Origin: Kitasatospora atroaurantiaca
GTDB lineage: Bacteria > Actinomycetota > Actinomycetes > Streptomycetales > Streptomycetaceae
Assembly: GCF_007828955.1 (NCBI RefSeq)
Contig: NZ_VIVR01000001.1
Coordinates: 1,860,001 to 1,924,000, forward strand
Direction: 5' to 3'
DNA length: 64,000 nt
In this document: positions 24,533 through 33,627 of the stretch, one piece after another
Layout of the letters: each line of letters begins with the position of its first letter
Position numbering within the stretch: position 1 is the first letter of the stretch
Position numbers and translations under genes: made by a program
Notes under the pieces: model-generated
Told to the model about the DNA's origin: nothing
Database searches by the model: none
What the model saw: the letters and a program-made list of their open reading frames with translations, nothing else

Positions 24533-25060
24533 ATGACCGGCATCGGCAGTCTGGAGCAGGCCGGCGACCGCTGGCACCTTCGCTTCATCCGCGAACTCTC
24601 CCACCCCCGGGAGAAGGTCTGGCGGGCGGTCACCGAACACGAGCACCTGGCGCGGTGGTTCCCGAGCATCATCACGGGCGAGTGGGCCGTCGGCGGCAAG
24701 CTGGTCTTCACCGACCCCGAGGGCCGCGGCCCCGCCTTCGAAGGCGAGGTGCTGGCCTACGCCCCGCCCGCCGTGCTGGAGTTCAGCTGGGGCCTTGACG
24801 TGATCCGGCTGGAGCTCACCGAGCGCGACGGCGGCTGCACGCTCGTCCTGCTCGACACCCTGGAGGAACTGGGCAAGGCCGCCCGCGACGGCGCCGGCTG
24901 GCACGAGTGCCTCGACCTGCTCGCCGTCGACCTCGACGGCCGCGGCGAGACCTGGAGCCCGGGCCAGAAGTGGGCCGAGCTCCACCCCGGCTATGTCGCC
25001 GCCTTCGGTCCCGAGGCCTCCACCATCGGCCCGCCGCCGGGCTGGGAGCCCAAGCCCTGA
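24533..25060 (+). CDS. AHSA1/SRPBCC family protein
   Basis: 175 residues. The AHSA1 fold is shown by RFIRELSHPREKVWRAVTEH, LARWFPSIITGEWAVGGKL, and FEGEVLAYAPPAVLEFSWG. A GGGAGG ribosome-binding site precedes the ATG. Paired with the ArsR gene upstream, the usual arrangement in actinomycetes. Ligand and role are unknown. Confidence 0.92.
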   Translation: MTGIGSLEQAGDRWHLRFIRELSHPREKVWRAVTEHEHLARWFPSIITGEWAVGGKLVFTDPEGRGPAFEGEVLAYAPPAVLEFSWGLDVIRLELTERDGGCTLVLLDTLEELGKAARDGAGWHECLDLLAVDLDGRGETWSPGQKWAELHPGYVAAFGPEASTIGPPPGWEPKP

Positions 25061-25102
25061 CAGTGCCGTCGGCACAGGCCGGGCCCTGGCGGCGAGGGGC
25101 CG

Positions 25103-26128
25103 TCAGTCGGCCTCCGGCCCCGCCAGGCTCTTGGTGAGCCACTCGAGGGTGTACGGGATCATCTTCTTGAAGTCCGAGGTGAGGTGCTTGCCGCCGGGCT
25201 GCTCGTAGTAGTCGACGGTGAGCGGGGCCCCCGCCTTGGCGACCCAGTTCTTGACCAGCTTGGTCTCGTACGCGTTGGCGCCGCCCGAGGTGGCCAGCAT
25301 CCGCACGTCGGCCTTGCTCTGGGCGACCAGGACGTCCGGGCTGTTGGCGAGGCGCTCGGTCTCGTGGCCCTTCCAGAGCGGGGAGTCCGGGTTGAAGTAG
25401 CCGTCGATCGGCACCGCGGCCTTGAACACCTCGGGGTGCTGCATCGCGAGCTTGGCGCTGCAGAAGGCACCGGTGGAGGCACCCATCACGCCCCAGCCGT
25501 CGCGTCCCTTCACCGTACGGAAGTTGGCCCGGACGAAGTCGGGGATGTCCTGGGACATCCAGGTGCCGATCCTGGGCTGGCCGGGGATGTCGCTGCACTC
25601 CAGGGCCCTGGACTCGTTGGAGTCCAGGTTCTGCACCGGCATGATCATGATGAACGGGTGCGCCTTGCCCTGCTTGGACAGCTGCGCGTCGGCCTCCTGG
25701 ATGGGCAGCTGGTTGTCCGTCCAGGTGTTGTAGCCCGCGCTCTGGCCGCCCGCGTAGAGGGTGAGCACGGGGAAGCCGTGCTTCGCGTACTTCGGGTCGT
25801 TGTACTCGGGCGGCAGCCAGACCCAGACCTTGCCGGTGACACCGGACTTCGCGCCGGTCACGGTGGTCATCATGATCGGCCCGGCCGCCGTGTCACGGAC
25901 CTTGCGGAGGTCGGCGGCCGGACCGGTGGGCATCAGCACCTTGGAGGGCTTGGGTGGCGCGCTGCTGCTCTGCGCGGCCGACGCGCTCGCACCGCCGGAG
26001 GCCCCGGCGGCCTTCGCATCGGTGCTCGGCCTGCCGCCCTCACTGCCGCAGGCCGCGAGGGCGGCGGACAGGAGGAGCACGGTGGCACCGGCGAGGACGG
26101 CACGGGTGCGGGTGGGCTGCGACTGCAC
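25103..26128 (-). CDS. Secreted lipoprotein esterase of the alpha/beta-hydrolase fold
   Basis: 341 residues. The N-terminus is a lipoprotein signal with lipobox LAAC at about residues 24-27, then a Ser/Ala-rich linker to about residue 60. The rest is a putative esterase domain of the antigen 85/esterase D type, with the nucleophile in GVMGASTGAFCSAK and a conserved WTDNQLP segment. It is probably anchored outside the membrane, acting on esters or mycolyl/acyl groups. Single-gene unit. Confidence 0.9.
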   Translation of the reverse strand: MQSQPTRTRAVLAGATVLLLSAALAACGSEGGRPSTDAKAAGASGGASASAAQSSSAPPKPSKVLMPTGPAADLRKVRDTAAGPIMMTTVTGAKSGVTGKVWVWLPPEYNDPKYAKHGFPVLTLYAGGQSAGYNTWTDNQLPIQEADAQLSKQGKAHPFIMIMPVQNLDSNESRALECSDIPGQPRIGTWMSQDIPDFVRANFRTVKGRDGWGVMGASTGAFCSAKLAMQHPEVFKAAVPIDGYFNPDSPLWKGHETERLANSPDVLVAQSKADVRMLATSGGANAYETKLVKNWVAKAGAPLTVDYYEQPGGKHLTSDFKKMIPYTLEWLTKSLAGPEAD

Positions 26129-26263
26129 GGTTAGTCTCTCCGACCGATCTCACGCCCGGAGGAACGGATCCGGGCGGTGGCCCCCGGGTGGGGCCGAGCG
26201 GGGGTGTGGGCGTCCGACGAGCTCGGGCACCTGACTGCCACGGGCTCCCTGTCGCCGACCCCA

Positions 26264-26302
26264 GGACGGCGTGACCGCTCCCTGCGGAGCAGCACGCCGT
26301 CC
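26264..26302. repeat. Nested hairpin GGACGGCGTG / CACGCCGTCC
   Basis: Ten-base arms at 26264-26273 and 26293-26302 are complementary, and inner GCTCC (26277-26281) and GGAGC (26286-26290) pair to extend the stem. It lies about 140 bp upstream of the esterase start. Confidence 0.6.
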
Positions 26303-26364
26303 CGTGATCCTATGACGTGGCCCGGACGGCCGACGGTTGCGGTAGGCCGTTCGAAGTGTCCGTA

Positions 26365-26406
26365 CACCCGCCGTTCGGCGGGGGTGCGCACCCGCCGAAC
26401 GGCGGG
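26365..26406. repeat. Perfect 17-bp inverted repeat
   Basis: ACCCGCCGTTCGGCGGG (26365-26381) is followed by eight bases and its exact complement (26390-26406). Each arm is itself nearly self-complementary (CCCGCCGTTCGGCGGG), so a cruciform or alternative stems are possible. It lies between two divergent genes, so it is not a simple terminator of either. Confidence 0.75.
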
Positions 26407-26668
26407 TCAGAGTGCGTCAGGGGGCCGGGCCTACGATCACTTCGCCCAGGGCGGGCTCCAACGCGCACAACCCTGCCTCCCTTCGGTCACTCCACGTTAC
26501 TTAATTGCAGAAACCAAGTGCCACGCGAAGTACTGACACGCCCCCGCGTCGGGACGTCCCACCAGCCGGAACCGCTCCTTCCCGATCCACCCTTGGACGC
26601 TCCCACCAGTGACGCCGGGCGAGCCGTCGGCGATCATCGAGGGGTCATCGCACCCCGAGGAGCAAGCC

Positions 26669-27421
26669 ATGTCGCAGCAGGTCGCAGTCGTCACCGGAGC
26701 CGGTACGGGCGTGGGGCGCGCCGTGGCACTGGAGCTTGCGGCCGCCGGCTGGCAGCTGGTCCTCGCCGGACGCCGGGCCGAGCCGCTGCAGGAGACGGCA
26801 TCCCTGGCGGGCGGCGCAGCGGGCGGCGCAGCCGTCGTGCCGACCGACGTCACCGACCCGGCCGCCGTCGACGCCCTCTTCACCGAGGCGGCCGAGCGCT
26901 TCGGCCGGGTCGACCTGCTCTTCAACAACGCCGGCACCTTCGGCGCCCCGACCCCGGTCGAGGACCTCGCCTACGACGACTGGCGCGCCGTGGTGGACCT
27001 CAACCTGACCGGCGCCTTCCTGTGTGCGCAGGCCGCATTCCGGCTGATGAAGCGTCAGGACCCGCAGGGCGGGCGGATCATCAACAACGGCTCGATCTCG
27101 GCCCACGTCCCGCGCCCGCAGAGCATCGCGTACACGGCGACCAAGCACGCCGTCACCGGGCTCACCAAGTCGCTCTCGCTGGACGGCCGGCCTTACCGCA
27201 TCGCCTGCGGCCAGATCGACATCGGCAACGCGGCCACCGACATGACGGCGGCGATGAGCGTCGGCGTCCGGCAGGCCGACGGGCGGATCGCGCCCGAGCC
27301 GACCATGGACGTGGGCGACGTCGCCCGCACCGTGCGGCACATGGCGGAGCTGCCCCTGGAGGCCAACATCCAGTTCGCCACCGTGATGGCGACCACGATG
27401 CCGTACATCGGACGCGGCTGA
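26669..27421 (+). CDS. Short-chain dehydrogenase/reductase
   Basis: 250 residues from ATG 26669 with a GAGGAG site. The cofactor motif is [17 protein letters not shown], the NNAG motif is LLFNNAGTF, and the catalytic Ser-Tyr-Lys is [14 protein letters not shown] and AYTATKHA. So the enzyme core is intact and uses NAD(P)H. Substrate unknown. It ends at a hairpin shared with the convergent GH64 gene. Confidence 0.94.
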   Translation: MSQQVAVVTGAGTGVGRAVALELAAAGWQLVLAGRRAEPLQETASLAGGAAGGAAVVPTDVTDPAAVDALFTEAAERFGRVDLLFNNAGTFGAPTPVEDLAYDDWRAVVDLNLTGAFLCAQAAFRLMKRQDPQGGRIINNGSISAHVPRPQSIAYTATKHAVTGLTKSLSLDGRPYRIACGQIDIGNAATDMTAAMSVGVRQADGRIAPEPTMDVGDVARTVRHMAELPLEANIQFATVMATTMPYIGRG

Positions 27422-27422
27422 C

Positions 27423-27458
27423 CGGCGGTCGGCCCTGCCTGCGCCGGGCCGACCGCCG
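27423..27458. terminator. Bidirectional terminator hairpin
   Basis: CGGCGGTCGGCCC (27423-27435) pairs with GGGCCGACCGCCG (27446-27458). It lies between the convergent stops of the SDR (27421) and GH64 (27478) genes. Confidence 0.75.
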
Positions 27459-27477
27459 TACTGTCAGCTGCTGTCGA

Positions 27478-28983
27478 CTACCAGCCGATGCCGATGGTCA
27501 GCCTGCTCGGCGGGTTGGCGTTCGGCAGGATCTTCACCGAGCTCTGGTCGTTCACGTCGTCGTAGGCGAAGCCGTACGCGCGGTGCCCGAGGCCCACGGA
27601 GTGGAAGAAGCCCGCGTAGTCGTTCTTCGCGCCGGCCGGGAAGTACGCGCTCGGGGTGTACCACTGCGCGGTGTCGAGTGCGACGCCCCGGTTGAAGGCG
27701 GCGCAGAACTCGGCGCCCAACTCCAGCTCCACGGTGGCCATTCCGGCCGAGGCCAGGGCGCCGGAGCAGGCCATCACGTCGGCGGTGGTGGTGGGCTTGG
27801 CCAGGTAGAACGGGCCCGCGCCGTCCTTGGTGAACCGGAGCCGCCCGTTCACCACCCGGCCGGTGAAGGTCTGGTTCAGCCGGGTCAGGGTGAACTGGTT
27901 GGCCGTGTACTGGTTCCAGGCCTGGTCGATGGCTGACTGGAGGTAACCGGCCTGGGCGCCTCCGGGGCGGAACAGTGCCGAGGTGCGCGGGGCGACGATC
28001 CGGTACGCGTCGACGAGCGGCCGGAAGGCCGCACCGACCGCCGAGTTGTACTGGGAGCGGACCTGGTCGCGGGTGAGCGTGATGCCGACGGTCTGGTCGT
28101 AGCCCGTCGCAGTCTGCTCCAGCCGGGCGGTGACCGGGAAGCCGAACATGTCCACCTGGGTGGTGTTGCCGCCGAACGGGACCACCCCGTACCAGTAGGT
28201 GAACTCGTACCAGTCGAAGTACACGTCGCGGTTGGGGTCGGCGGGGTTGAGCAGGTCGGGGCCGCCCCAGCCCGCGTCGTCGGGCGAGATCGGGATGTAC
28301 ATCGGCGAGCCGACCGAGAGGTACATCCGCGCGCCCTCCAGCCGCGCGGGGATGGTCACCGTCGAGGCCTGGGCCAGTGAGAAGGACATCGCGGCGTAGT
28401 TGCGACCGTTCTTGGTGAGGTGGCCGGGCGCGCTCTCGTCCAGGTGGCTGATGTGCTTCAGCGTCCCGTCGGGCTTGAGGTACGACCACTGCCCTGGCGT
28501 GGCCATGCCGAGGACCAGCACGTACACCTGACTGTTGGACCAGGTGCCGCGGGTGTTGTTCTGGAAGGTCACCGGGAAGCTGCCCGTACCGCCGCCACCA
28601 CCGCCACCGCCCGGCGGCGGGGTGCCGCCACCCGTGCCGACGGTGTAGGCGAAGTGCGGGGTGTCGTGGAGCGGGCCGGACTTCTCGTACGTGAACCAGT
28701 AGTCGAGGGCGGCGCCGGAGGGGAGGCTGCCGACGGTCTTGGTCCAGGTGCCCGCGGCGCTGTCCATCCGGAAGTTCTGCTGGCCGGCGCCGTTGACCAG
28801 GTAGTGCACGTCGACCAGCGCGGCCGGGGTGGTGGGCTCGAACCAGAACTGGACCTGGCCGGTGCCCGCGGGGTTGACGCCCTGGGTGTAGTCCGCGGCG
28901 GCCTGCGCCGCCGGGGTCACGGCTCCCAACAGCGCACCGCAGAGGAGCAGCAGGGCGGACAGCATGCGGAAGAGCTTGGTCAT
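27478..28983 (-). CDS. Secreted GH64 beta-1,3-glucanase with CBM56-like domain
   Basis: 501 residues from ATG 28983. A Sec signal peptide of about 29 residues ends AAQAAA. A CBM56-like glucan-binding domain fills about 30-115, followed by a Pro/Gly linker (PPPGGGG run) and the GH64 catalytic domain to the end. The domain shows VTFQNNTRGTW at its start, DVYFDWYEFTYWYGV, and the conserved AYGFAYDDVNDQS close to the C-terminus. GH64 enzymes release laminaripentaose from beta-1,3-glucan such as fungal walls. It is divergent from a GH16 gene, with identical operators near both starts. Confidence 0.93.
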   Translation of the reverse strand: MTKLFRMLSALLLLCGALLGAVTPAAQAAADYTQGVNPAGTGQVQFWFEPTTPAALVDVHYLVNGAGQQNFRMDSAAGTWTKTVGSLPSGAALDYWFTYEKSGPLHDTPHFAYTVGTGGGTPPPGGGGGGGGTGSFPVTFQNNTRGTWSNSQVYVLVLGMATPGQWSYLKPDGTLKHISHLDESAPGHLTKNGRNYAAMSFSLAQASTVTIPARLEGARMYLSVGSPMYIPISPDDAGWGGPDLLNPADPNRDVYFDWYEFTYWYGVVPFGGNTTQVDMFGFPVTARLEQTATGYDQTVGITLTRDQVRSQYNSAVGAAFRPLVDAYRIVAPRTSALFRPGGAQAGYLQSAIDQAWNQYTANQFTLTRLNQTFTGRVVNGRLRFTKDGAGPFYLAKPTTTADVMACSGALASAGMATVELELGAEFCAAFNRGVALDTAQWYTPSAYFPAGAKNDYAGFFHSVGLGHRAYGFAYDDVNDQSSVKILPNANPPSRLTIGIGW

Positions 28984-29009
28984 GGCGACCTCTCGACGAG
29001 TGGGGATCT

Positions 29010-29021
29010 GAGAGCGCTCTC
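29010..29021 (-). promoter_or_regulatory. LacI-type operator near GH64 start
   Basis: GAGAGCGCTCTC is a perfect palindrome centred on CGCG-like GCGC, typical of LacI-family sites such as CebR. On the minus strand a TTGACA and CACTCT pair 17 bp apart lies just upstream, so the site sits near the transcription start of the GH64 gene. Confidence 0.75.
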
Positions 29022-29148
29022 GGCCGGAGAGTGTCGCCAACTCGACGGACTGTCAATGCTTTGGGTCAATTCTTCAATGCACAACGCCCATTGGATGCCA
29101 GTTCACCTTCATCCGTTGACAGCTTCCGCGAGTTTCGATACCAAATTA

Positions 29149-29160
29149 GAGAGCGCTCTC
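29149..29160 (+). promoter_or_regulatory. LacI-type operator near GH16 start
   Basis: An exact second copy of GAGAGCGCTCTC lies 31 bp before the GH16 ATG. TTGACA at 29116-29121 and TACCAA at 29139-29144, 17 bp apart, form a likely promoter, placing the operator near +1. Both glucanases should be controlled by one repressor encoded elsewhere. Confidence 0.75.
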
Positions 29161-29190
29161 ACGCAACCCCACCCCCATCGAGAGGCAGCC

Positions 29191-30594
29191 ATGCGGTTCA
29201 GACCACGCATACGCCATCTGTTCACCGCTCTCGGGCTCGTCGGCCTCCTGGCAGGCGGGCTGGCCGGGCAGTTGGACGCCCACGCCACCGTCCCGTCACC
29301 GACCGGCTGGACGCAGGTCTTCGGTGACGACTTCACCGGCCCGGCAGGATCCGGCATCAACACCGCCAACTGGCGCTACACCACCGGCACTTCCTACCCG
29401 GGCGGCCCGGCCGGCTTCGGCACCGGCGAGGTCGAGACGATGACGGCCGACACGACCAACGTCGCCCTGGACGGTGCCGGCAATCTGAGGATCACCCCGG
29501 TCCGCAACGGCGCCGGGCAGTGGACCTCGGGCCGGATCGAGACCAACCGCGCCGACTTCCAGCCCCCGGCCGGCGGCAAGCTGCGGGTCGAGGCCCGGCT
29601 TCAGATGCCGAACGTCACCGGGGCGGCCGCCAAGGGCTACTGGCCGGCCTTCTGGATGCTCGGCTCCCCCTACCGGGGCAACTACTGGAACTGGCCCGGT
29701 GTCGGCGAGATCGACATCATGGAGAACGTCCAGGGCATCAACAACGAGTGGGCCACCATGCACTGCGGCACCAGCCCCGGCGGCCCCTGCAACGAGAAGA
29801 GCGGCATCGGCGGGCAGCGCGTCTGCACCCCGGGCACCTGCCAGAGCGGATTCCACACGTACGGGGTGGAGTGGGACCGCAGCACCAGCCCGGAGCAGGT
29901 GCGCTTCTACCTCGACGGGGTGCAGTTCCACACCGTCACCGCCGCCCAGATGGACGCCGGGACGTGGGCCGCGGCGACGAACCACGGCTTCTTCATCATC
30001 CTGAACGTCGCCATGGGCGGCGAGTTCCCGGCAGCCTTCGGCGGCGGACCGGACGGCGGCACTGCCTCGGGTGTGCCGATGGTCGTCGACTACGTGGGCG
30101 TCTGGCAGGCGGGGCCCGGCAGTTCGCCCACGCCGACGCCTACTCCTACCCCCACGGGTAGCCCGACCGGCACCCCGCCCCCGGGCAGCCGGGACGCCTA
30201 CAGCCAGATCCAGGCGGAGTCGTACAACGACCAGAGCGGCACGGCCGTCGAGACCTGCAGCGAGGGCGGCCAGGACATCGGCTCCCTGGCCAACGGCGAC
30301 TGGGCGCTGTACCGGGGCGTCAACTTCGGCAGCACGCCCGCCACGCAGTTCGTGGCCCGGGCCGCCAGTGGAGCCGCGGGCGGGGTCAGCGGGTTGGTGG
30401 AGGTCCGGCTGGACAGCCGTGCCGGCGCGCCGATCGGCTCGTTCGCCATCGCCAACACCGGTGGCTGGCAGAGCTGGAGGACCGTCCCGGCGAACGTCAC
30501 CGCCGTGACCGGGACGCACGACGTGTACCTCACCTTCACCAGCGGTCAGCCGGCCGACTACGTCAACCTCAACTGGTTCGACTTCGGGCACTGA
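29191..30594 (+). CDS. Secreted GH16 beta-glucanase with C-terminal CBM6
   Basis: 467 residues. A Sec signal peptide of about 33 residues ends LDAHATV. The GH16 domain (about 35-300) carries the catalytic motif GEIDIMEN (ExDxxE), after a KGYWPAFWMLG segment. A Pro/Thr linker (PTPTPTPTG) joins it to a CBM6-like module at about 335-467 (IQAESYNDQSGTAVET and ADYVNLNWFDFGH). It likely cleaves beta-1,3(-1,4) glucans and works with the divergent GH64 enzyme on fungal or algal glucan. Confidence 0.95.
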   Translation: MRFRPRIRHLFTALGLVGLLAGGLAGQLDAHATVPSPTGWTQVFGDDFTGPAGSGINTANWRYTTGTSYPGGPAGFGTGEVETMTADTTNVALDGAGNLRITPVRNGAGQWTSGRIETNRADFQPPAGGKLRVEARLQMPNVTGAAAKGYWPAFWMLGSPYRGNYWNWPGVGEIDIMENVQGINNEWATMHCGTSPGGPCNEKSGIGGQRVCTPGTCQSGFHTYGVEWDRSTSPEQVRFYLDGVQFHTVTAAQMDAGTWAAATNHGFFIILNVAMGGEFPAAFGGGPDGGTASGVPMVVDYVGVWQAGPGSSPTPTPTPTPTGSPTGTPPPGSRDAYSQIQAESYNDQSGTAVETCSEGGQDIGSLANGDWALYRGVNFGSTPATQFVARAASGAAGGVSGLVEVRLDSRAGAPIGSFAIANTGGWQSWRTVPANVTAVTGTHDVYLTFTSGQPADYVNLNWFDFGH

Positions 30595-30624
30595 TCCCCG
30601 GCACTCCGGGGTGTCCGACGGCGG

Positions 30625-30846
30625 TCATTCGTCGTGCGAGTGACGGTAGTGCCAGACCGACCCCTCGTCCTCGAGCCGGTAGACGCTGGTCGTCGGCCAG
30701 TACTCGCCGGTCTCGGTGGCGGGGAGCTCGGCGCGCAGCACCATCCGCAGCGAGGGCGGCGGCGCGGCGGAGCGGACCCGCTTGAGGTGGCCGTCCCAAC
30801 GGCCGCCGTAGAGCTGGAGATCGAGGATGGTGGGGGTTATGGTCAC
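30625..30846 (-). CDS. Small hypothetical protein
   Basis: 73 residues from a GTG. No signal or membrane segment. The sequence LDLQLYGGRWDGHLKRVRSA followed by a charged C-terminus with two His suggests a small soluble protein. No family is recognised. It lies alone beyond the GH16 stop. Confidence 0.6.
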   Translation of the reverse strand: MTITPTILDLQLYGGRWDGHLKRVRSAAPPPSLRMVLRAELPATETGEYWPTTSVYRLEDEGSVWHYRHSHDE

Positions 30847-30933
30847 CCGGTCGATGCTGCCAGCGGGCCTGCCCGCGCAGTGGGGTGACGCAGCAGCCCC
30901 ACTCGTTCGAGGGGTTTCGTCCGTGCAACCGTG

Positions 30934-30975
30934 ACCGGCTGCCCCACCTCGCAGGTTGGAGGTGGGGCAGCCGGT
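30934..30975 (-). terminator. Strong terminator of the alpha-amylase gene
   Basis: ACCGGCTGCCCCACCTC (30934-30950) and its exact complement (30959-30975) form a 17-bp stem with an eight-base loop, 11 bases after the amylase stop on the minus strand. Confidence 0.85.
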
Positions 30976-30985
30976 TCTCGTACGG

Positions 30986-32725
30986 TCAGTTGCGCCAGGT
31001 GTCGCTGAGGGTGATCAGCCCGTTCGCCGGGACGGTGGCCGTGCGGTTCGAGCCGGACTCCCAGGTGACGGAGCCCCCGGCGTCCTTGCGGATGTACTTG
31101 TACTGGATGGCCGTGCCCGCGGGGAGCGTCACGTCCAGCTTCCAGACCGGGTAGCTCGCCGAGGAGAGCAGCAGGGCCTTGCCGGTGTCCCAGCCGCCGA
31201 GGGCCGCGTTGTCGCCGACCACGTAGATGTTCTGGCCGTAGACGGTGGTCGCGTTGACCGCGAACGAGGCGCCCGTGGTCGTCACGGTGCCGCTCCCCTG
31301 TGCGCCGACGTACAGCGCGACGGAGTCGCCCGCGCCGACGGTGGCGGTGAACCTGCCGTCCGATCCGACCGTGTACGCGGTGCCGGTGCAGCCGCCGCCG
31401 CTGATCGGGTCGCCGTGCTCGACGTCGCAGTAGCTGCCGGCCGGGAGCGAGGTCTGGAAGGTCTGGGTGATCGAACCGCTCTCGTGGTTGATCGCGACGT
31501 AGCCCTTGCTGCCGCGGCCGAAGGCGATCGCGTTGTTGCCGTTGGACCACCAGTTGGTCAGGCCGGTGCCCGAGACCGCATTGCGGAAGCCGACCATGTT
31601 GGCGACCGGCTGCCAGGCGTGGGTGCAGTTCCAGCCGTCGCTGTAGCAGGCGTTGACGGTGCCGCCGCTCGGCGGGCCGTCGTCGTTGGAGGAGAAGGCG
31701 TAGCCGGAGTACACGTTGGGCGAGCCGTACGGGTACGCGAGCATGAAGACGTTGGCGAGGGTGTACGAGTTGCCGTACTTGTAGTTCAGGGTCGAGCCGT
31801 TGCGCTCGGTGTCCCAGTTGTCGACGAAGGTGCGTGCCTGGCCGCTCGCCAGCAGGCCGGAGCCCCAGGTGGAGAGGTCGGAGATCTTGCCGCCGTTGAA
31901 GGCGCTCTTCAGCCAGGTGCCGGAGCGGAACTCGTCCACGTCACCGGTGCCGGTGTACTCGCTCGGCTGGATCGGCTCGCCGGCGCCGTAGATGACCTCC
32001 TGCACCCAGTACGCGCTGGGGTTGCTCATCTTCGACTTGATCGCGGACAGGTCGGAGGCGGCGATGTGCTTGGCCGCGTCGATCCGGAAGCCGTCCACGC
32101 CGAGGGTCAGCAGGTCGCTGAGGTAGTTGGCGATGGTCTGCTGGACGTACGTGCTGCCGGTGTCGAGGTCGGCGAGGTTGACCAGCTCGCAGTTCTGCAC
32201 GTTGGAGCGGTCGCCGTAGTTGCTGATCGCGGTACGGCAGGAGTGGAAGTCCTGGTCCTGGTAGTACCCGGGGTAGTTGTACTTGGTGTAGTTGGTCCCG
32301 CCGGTGCCCGTGCCGGAGCCGGCCGACATGTGGTTGATCACCGAGTCGGCGATCACCTTGACGCCCGCGGTGTGGCAGGTGTTCACCATGTTCTGGAAGG
32401 AGGTGCGGTCACCGAGGCGGCCGGCGATCTTGTAGCTGACCGGCTGGTACGAGGTCCACCACTGGCTGCCCTGGATGTGCTCCTGCGGCGGGGAGACCTC
32501 GACGAAGCCGTAGCCCTTGGGTCCGAGCGTGTCGGTGCAGGCCTTGGCGACGGAGTCGAACTTCCACTCGAAGAGGGTGGCGGTGACATCCTTGGTGCTC
32601 GGCGGGGAGGCCTGAGCGGTGGGGGCGAGCGAGAGCCCGGTGCCGATCGAGAGCGCGAGTGCGGCGGACGCGCCGAGCGCGACTGTCGCGCGGGCGCGCC
32701 TGCGGGCGGGTGCAGTGGTGACCAC
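30986..32725 (-). CDS. Secreted alpha-amylase (GH13) with CBM20
   Basis: 579 residues. A Sec signal peptide of about 40 residues ends TAQASPP. GH13 regions: ADSVINH (region I), GFRIDAAKH with nucleophile Asp about 216, EVIYG with acid/base Glu about 243, and FVDNWDTER with Asp about 305. The position after Asn in the last motif, usually His in alpha-amylases, is Trp. A CBM20 starch-binding domain fills about 480-579 ([18 protein letters not shown] and [11 protein letters not shown]). It releases maltodextrins from starch outside the cell. Motifs upstream resemble those of the pullulanase gene. Confidence 0.95.
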   Translation of the reverse strand: MVTTAPARRRARATVALGASAALALSIGTGLSLAPTAQASPPSTKDVTATLFEWKFDSVAKACTDTLGPKGYGFVEVSPPQEHIQGSQWWTSYQPVSYKIAGRLGDRTSFQNMVNTCHTAGVKVIADSVINHMSAGSGTGTGGTNYTKYNYPGYYQDQDFHSCRTAISNYGDRSNVQNCELVNLADLDTGSTYVQQTIANYLSDLLTLGVDGFRIDAAKHIAASDLSAIKSKMSNPSAYWVQEVIYGAGEPIQPSEYTGTGDVDEFRSGTWLKSAFNGGKISDLSTWGSGLLASGQARTFVDNWDTERNGSTLNYKYGNSYTLANVFMLAYPYGSPNVYSGYAFSSNDDGPPSGGTVNACYSDGWNCTHAWQPVANMVGFRNAVSGTGLTNWWSNGNNAIAFGRGSKGYVAINHESGSITQTFQTSLPAGSYCDVEHGDPISGGGCTGTAYTVGSDGRFTATVGAGDSVALYVGAQGSGTVTTTGASFAVNATTVYGQNIYVVGDNAALGGWDTGKALLLSSASYPVWKLDVTLPAGTAIQYKYIRKDAGGSVTWESGSNRTATVPANGLITLSDTWRN

Positions 32726-32726
32726 A

Positions 32727-33077
32727 GTGTCTCCAGGGGGCTGGGGTGGCAGCCTGGTTCGCCCATGGACGCAGATGGCACGGGCGGACAGCGGCAGGGT
32801 GGGGCGGAGCCGGGAGCGGCGGGTGGGGGTGCCCCTCCCGGTCCGGGGACGCGCCGGTGATACACCGTCAGCGTTACGGCCGGGTAGCTTGCTGCAAGAA
32901 CACTGAAACTTTCAGGAAACTTGCAACGCGCTGAATTTATGGGTGCCTCAAGATCACGTCAAGAGGCCCGTAGGCAACAGTTTGGATGTCGGCGAAGTCG
33001 GTGTGATACCTCCAGGACTCCCGAAGCGTCTAGTACGGGTGACGTCGACAGCAGTACGGATCGTGGGGGACAACCGG
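32727..33077. other. Divergent gap between amylase and sigma factor genes
   Basis: Apart from the starch-operator block at 32888-32926 and the sigma-factor ribosome-binding site (GTGGGGGA before 33078), this region shows no gene. It should hold the two divergent promoters. Confidence 0.5.
32888..32926 (-). promoter_or_regulatory. Starch-regulon operator candidate
   Basis: The block holds the palindrome CTTGCTGCAAG (32888-32898), the dyad CTGAAA-C-TTTCAG (32903-32915) and two 11-bp direct repeats of the type GAAACTTKCAR (32905-32915, 32916-32926). Related TGCAAG/TTTCAGCA/TTGCAA motifs precede the pullulanase gene. Streptomyces amylase promoters are controlled by the LacI-family MalR/Reg1 through TTGCAG-like repeats, so this fits, but the protein is not in the window. 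Confidence 0.6.
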
Positions 33078-33587
33078 ATGGACGAGGCACTCGCCTTCGA
33101 GGAGTTCGCGAGTACCAGGGCACGCCGGCTGTTCCAGGTCGCCTACCTGATGTGCGGCGACTGGCACCAGGCACAGGACCTGGTGCAGACCACGCTCGCG
33201 AAGATGTTCTCCGTCTGGGGCCGCCTGCGGCGCGGCCAGGACGAGCCCGGCCTGGACGCCTACGCCCGCAAGGTCCTGCTGCGTACCTACCTCTCCCAGA
33301 AACGGCTGCGCCGCTCGACCGAGATCGTCGCCGCCGAGCTGCCGGAGCCTGCGGCGGCGCCCGGCGACGGCAGCGACCTCCGGCTCACCCTGACCGCCGC
33401 GCTGCGGCAACTGCCGCCGCGCAACCGGGCGGTGGTGGTCCTGCGCTACCTGGAGGACAACAGCATCGAGGCCGTGGCCGAGACGCTGGGCATCTCCACC
33501 AGCGCCGTGAAGAGTCTCAACACCCGCTCTCTGGCCAAGTTGCGGGACATCCTGGGCGAGGACCGCGAGTTCCTCTTCCACTCCTGA
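33078..33587 (+). CDS. SigE-family ECF RNA polymerase sigma factor
   Basis: 169 residues from ATG 33078 with GGGGGA upstream. Region 2 is FEEFASTRARRLFQVAYLMC to DWHQAQDLVQTTLAKMFSVW, and region 4 is LRQLPPRNRAVVVLRYLEDN followed by AVAETLGISTSAVKSLNTRS, with the helix-turn-helix intact. This is the small SigE-type group with no long extension. The next gene is a one-TM protein 40 bp downstream, which could be its regulator. Confidence 0.93.
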   Translation: MDEALAFEEFASTRARRLFQVAYLMCGDWHQAQDLVQTTLAKMFSVWGRLRRGQDEPGLDAYARKVLLRTYLSQKRLRRSTEIVAAELPEPAAAPGDGSDLRLTLTAALRQLPPRNRAVVVLRYLEDNSIEAVAETLGISTSAVKSLNTRSLAKLRDILGEDREFLFHS

Positions 33588-33627
33588 CCCGACCGCTCCC
33601 CCGAACCTGACACAGAGGAACCCGGCC

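Larger units (their letters stand above)
26129..26668. other. Divergent gap with two strong hairpins
   Basis: This 540-bp region separates the esterase and SDR genes. It contains two strong inverted repeats (listed separately) and no gene I can support. Promoters for both neighbours are expected here. Confidence 0.5.
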
